Assembly: GCA_037443765.1 (NCBI GenBank)
Contig: JBBINS010000055.1
Coordinates: forward strand, 1-16,553
DNA: 16,553 bases
Source: CAIKZZ01 sp037443765
Lineage (GTDB): Bacteria > Pseudomonadota > Gammaproteobacteria > Steroidobacterales > Steroidobacteraceae
Direction: 5' to 3'
Part shown: positions 14,286 through 16,553 of the stretch, piece by piece
Layout of the letters: each line of letters starts with the position of its first letter
Position numbering within the stretch: the stretch's first letter is position 1
Position numbers and translations under genes: made by a program
Notes under the pieces: generated by a model
Told to the model about the DNA's origin: nothing
The model's database searches: none
The model's input: only the letters and a program-made list of their open reading frames with translations

Positions 14286-14519
14286 GCGGTCGTCCGCCAG
14301 CCGGCATTCGGCGAACGGTGTGCCCTTCTCGCGCAGCAGCTGCCGCGCCGGGATCCCCGTCCGCGCGATCACCGCCTCGAGCGTCGCCCGGTCCGGCGGC
14401 GTCCTCAGGTGCGCGATCACGGTCGGCTCGATGCCGGCATTGCCGATCATCGCCTGCGCCTTGCGCGAGGTTCCGCAGGCGGGTTCGGGGTAGATCGTCG
14501 CCGCCGGTCGGTCGGTCAT
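14286..14519 (-). pseudogene. truncated ArsC/glutaredoxin-type arsenate reductase-like gene
   Basis: From ATG 14519 (GGAGG 7-8 nt upstream) the protein starts TIYPEPACGTSRKAQAMIGNAGIEPTVI and continues through TPPDRATLEAVIARTGIPARQLLREKGTPFAE. This is unmistakably ArsC-family, with catalytic-type Cys at C15 and Arg R63. Similarity stops around residue 75. The usual C-terminal third, with its INRP-containing loop and further Arg residues, is absent from all three frames downstream. The frame has no natural stop and stays open through the MAPEG gene in another frame to 13764. The family is about 115-120 residues, so this copy is probably dead. It could be an assembly artefact only if sequence is missing. 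Confidence 0.7.
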
Positions 14520-14563
14520 CCCGGATCCTCCGCGAATCGGGCGGCCGAGCCCGCCGCCCTCGG

Positions 14564-15496
14564 TCAGCGATCGGCCCGCATCAGCGTGCTCTTGCCGAAC
14601 AGCGATTCGATCAGGTCGACCGCGAGCGATGCCGTCCGGTTGCGGACGTCGAGCGCCGGGTTGAGCTCCGTGACGTCGAGGGACCCGAGCCGGCCGGTGT
14701 CGGCGATCATTTCCATGCACAGCTGCGCCTCGCGGTACGTCGGACCGCCGGGCACGGTCGTGCCGACGCCGGGCGCGATCTCGGGATCGAGGAAGTCGAC
14801 GTCGAAGCTGACGTGCAGGTGCGCGCTCTCGTCGAGCCCGATCAGCGCCTGCTCCATGGTCGCGCGCATGCCGTGCTCGTCGATGTAGCGCATGTCGAAC
14901 ACCTCGAGGCCGTGCGCGTGGACGAAGCTTTTCTCGCCGGGGTCGACGCTGCGGATGCCGATCTCGCGAATGCAGGCGGCTTCGATCGCCGGCGTCCGGC
15001 CGCCGAGCCCGACGAGCTCGCGCGGACCGAAGCCGAGCAGGCACGCCACCGGCATGCCGTGGATGTTGCCGCTCGGGGACAGCTCCGGGGTGTTGAAGTC
15101 GGCGTGCGCGTCGAGCCACAGCACCCTGAGCGTACGGCGCCGTTCCCGGCAATAGCGGGCGACCGCGCTGATCGAGCCGATGCCGAGGCTGTGGTCGCCG
15201 CCGAGCAGGATCGGCAGGCGTTCGGCCGCGAGCTCGTCGTGGACCGCGGCGTGCACCGCACGGTTCCAGGCGGTCACCTCGGCGAGGTGCCGGTAGCCAC
15301 CGACCGGCGGGCCGTCGGGGTTGGCTGGACCGGCGAGATTGCCGTGATCGAGCACCGCGAGGCCGCGGGCCTCGAGCGCGCGCTGCAAGCCGGCGACGCG
15401 CATCGCCTCCGGGCCCATCGACGCGCCGCGATCGGACGCGCCGACGTCGGTCGGCGCGCCGATCAGGCTCACGGTTGGTCCGGATCGGTCACTCAT
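14564..15496 (-). CDS. rocF: arginase
   Basis: This is a 310-residue arginase of the ureohydrolase family, which converts L-arginine to ornithine and urea with two manganese ions. The metal-site motifs are all intact: LGGDHS (H102), DAHADFNTPE (D129, H131, D133) and SFDVDFLDP (D232, D234). NIHGMPVACLLG (H146) and the acidic E277 of DVTELNP are also present. The pattern SPSGNIHGMP and the length favour true arginase (RocF/ArgI type) over agmatinase. The start ATG 15496 has no clear Shine-Dalgarno. The truncated ArsC-like gene follows 44 nt downstream on the same strand. Confidence 0.93.
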   Translation of the reverse strand: MSDRSGPTVSLIGAPTDVGASDRGASMGPEAMRVAGLQRALEARGLAVLDHGNLAGPANPDGPPVGGYRHLAEVTAWNRAVHAAVHDELAAERLPILLGGDHSLGIGSISAVARYCRERRRTLRVLWLDAHADFNTPELSPSGNIHGMPVACLLGFGPRELVGLGGRTPAIEAACIREIGIRSVDPGEKSFVHAHGLEVFDMRYIDEHGMRATMEQALIGLDESAHLHVSFDVDFLDPEIAPGVGTTVPGGPTYREAQLCMEMIADTGRLGSLDVTELNPALDVRNRTASLAVDLIESLFGKSTLMRADR

Positions 15497-15502
15497 GCCG
15501 AC

Positions 15503-15508
15503 AGTCTA
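15503..15508 (-). promoter_or_regulatory. possible -10 box for a leaderless arginase transcript
   Basis: On the minus strand TAGACT (four of six to the -10 consensus) ends 6 nt before the arginase ATG, so transcription could begin at or near the start codon. No good -35 lies 17 nt upstream, and no ribosome site is visible. Both observations are weak individually. Confidence 0.25.
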
Positions 15509-15597
15509 CCCAAATGCCACCGCCCGACCCCGCGCGACGGCGGCGTGCCCGGATGCCACAATGCGACGGCGCGGTCGGCGCGCGACGGGATTTCTGC

Positions 15598-16553
15598 ATG
15601 GCAGCAAGGCGAGGGCAGCGGGCGCGGCCCGCCGGCCCCCTCGGTGCCGGCAGGCGCCTGCGGCGGTGCCTGCCCGCCGCCGCGTTGGCGGCCTGCCTCT
15701 CGGTCGCGGGCGGCGCCGAGCGGAGCCACGGCGCGCCGACGGTGACGGCCGGCGGCGAACTCCTCGTGGGCGCGCACGGGACCCGCCATCCGCGCGTCGC
15801 GATCTTCCGGGGCGTGCCGTTCGCCGCGGGCCTCTTCCGGCGACTCATCCGCCAGAGCGGCGGGTCCCACATGCTCGAGGGCCTTCGGCTCGTGGACGTC
15901 GAGCGGGTGGCGATCGCGATCGCCGCGGCGCTGCCGGACTACTATTACAGCGCGGTCGTCGACGGGATTTCGCTCGACCGGCCACCCGCCGCGAGCTACC
16001 GCGCCGGGTTGCCGGCGGAAATGCTGAGCGGCAGCAACGAGAACGAGTGGTACATGTACCTCGACCACGACCCGGCGGCGCGCGCGGACCTCGAGGCCGC
16101 GGCCGCGCGTGGCCCCGGCGTGCGCCGGGGCCACGACCTCGTCGTGACGCTGGCGAATCTCGATTGCCCGGCGTACGCGATGGCCGCGGCGGCGACGGCG
16201 GGCCGTCTTCGCGCCTCGATGTACCGCTTCTCGCGCGTCCGGCCCGGCCCGGCGGCGCGGCGCCGCAGGCCCACCACGGGGCGGAGATCCCGTACGCGTT
16301 GGACACCCCCGACGACTGGCTCCGCCGTGACGCGGACGACGACGGCCTCACTGCAGAGATGCTCGGCTACTGGAGCCACTTCGCTCGCCACGACGACCCG
16401 AACGGCATCGGGCGCTAGCCGTGGCCGGCCTTCGACGCGGACGACCCGAGGGTACCGGAGCTCGGCGCGCGCATCGGGCCGATGCCGGCGCCCGACAAGG
16501 CGCGGTGCGACCGCGTGGCGCCGGCGCCGTACCCCGGCTGGGCCACGCGCTAG
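15598..16553 (+). pseudogene. type-B carboxylesterase/lipase family pseudogene
   Basis: Remnants of a secreted type-B carboxylesterase appear in order. There is an Ala/Leu-rich signal-peptide-like start from ATG 15598, then VAIFRGVPFAA (normally followed by PPVG), joined directly to GLFRRLIRQSGG, then VVDGISLDRPPA, GSNENEW, HHGAEIPYALD, YWSHFARHDDPNG and PWPAFDADDP. The segment holding the nucleophile elbow (GESAG) is missing at about 15821-15830. The QSGG-to-DG stretch is shortened. The frame changes near 16240-16255 (upstream part in the frame of 15598, downstream part in the frame of 16551). A TAG interrupts the second frame at 16416-16418. The original stop is at 16551-16553. No active enzyme can result. 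Confidence 0.82.

Noticed and set aside
14249..15745. A 498-codon plus-strand frame across arginase
   Set aside because: It is antisense to an arginase with all metal ligands intact; its composition is typical of a shadow frame.

Overview
The window is a GC-rich, gene-dense piece of bacterial chromosome. It probably comes from a proteobacterium, most likely a gammaproteobacterium. The basis is a complete System I cytochrome c maturation operon, a chemotaxis cluster ending in a receptor with a tethering pentapeptide, c-di-GMP signalling genes, and an UrcA-family protein. The genus cannot be read from the sequence. I see no insertion sequence, CRISPR array, integrase or phage gene.

Region 1 (1-2635) is signalling. 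It holds the last 31 residues of a methyl-accepting chemotaxis protein ending in VWNEF, a CheW-type coupling protein immediately downstream, a hairpin, and then a soluble GAF / degenerate GGDEF / intact EAL protein that is probably a c-di-GMP phosphodiesterase.

Region 2 (2636-5686) is a run of separate small units. They are a secreted UrcA-family protein, a tRNA-Leu(UAA) gene with encoded CCA, an exported M20-family metallopeptidase with its own sigma-70-like promoter, and a two-CBS-domain protein behind a roughly 185-nt hairpin-rich leader.

Region 3 (5741-13788) is one long rightward operon, ccmABCDEFGHI plus an Npt1/Npt2-like (ATP/ADP-translocase-type) membrane transporter. Most junctions are 4-nt stop/start overlaps or gaps of a few bases. 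CcmABCD load heme onto the chaperone CcmE. CcmF, CcmH and CcmI ligate heme to apocytochrome c, and CcmG with CcmH keeps the CXXCH cysteines reduced in the periplasm. The transporter starts 2 nt after ccmI, and its link to heme or cytochrome biology is unexplained.

Region 4 (13814-16553) faces the ccm operon. It holds a MAPEG-family membrane protein, an ArsC-like gene that has lost its C-terminal third, and an intact arginase, all leftward. Rightward there is a badly decayed type-B carboxylesterase pseudogene with internal deletions, a frameshift and an in-frame stop. This end of the window is undergoing gene loss.

I did not find a clearly new biological system. The best leads are the structured leader of the CBS gene, the transporter fused to the ccm operon, the mini-ORF coupled to ccmE, and the palindrome in the urcA leader.
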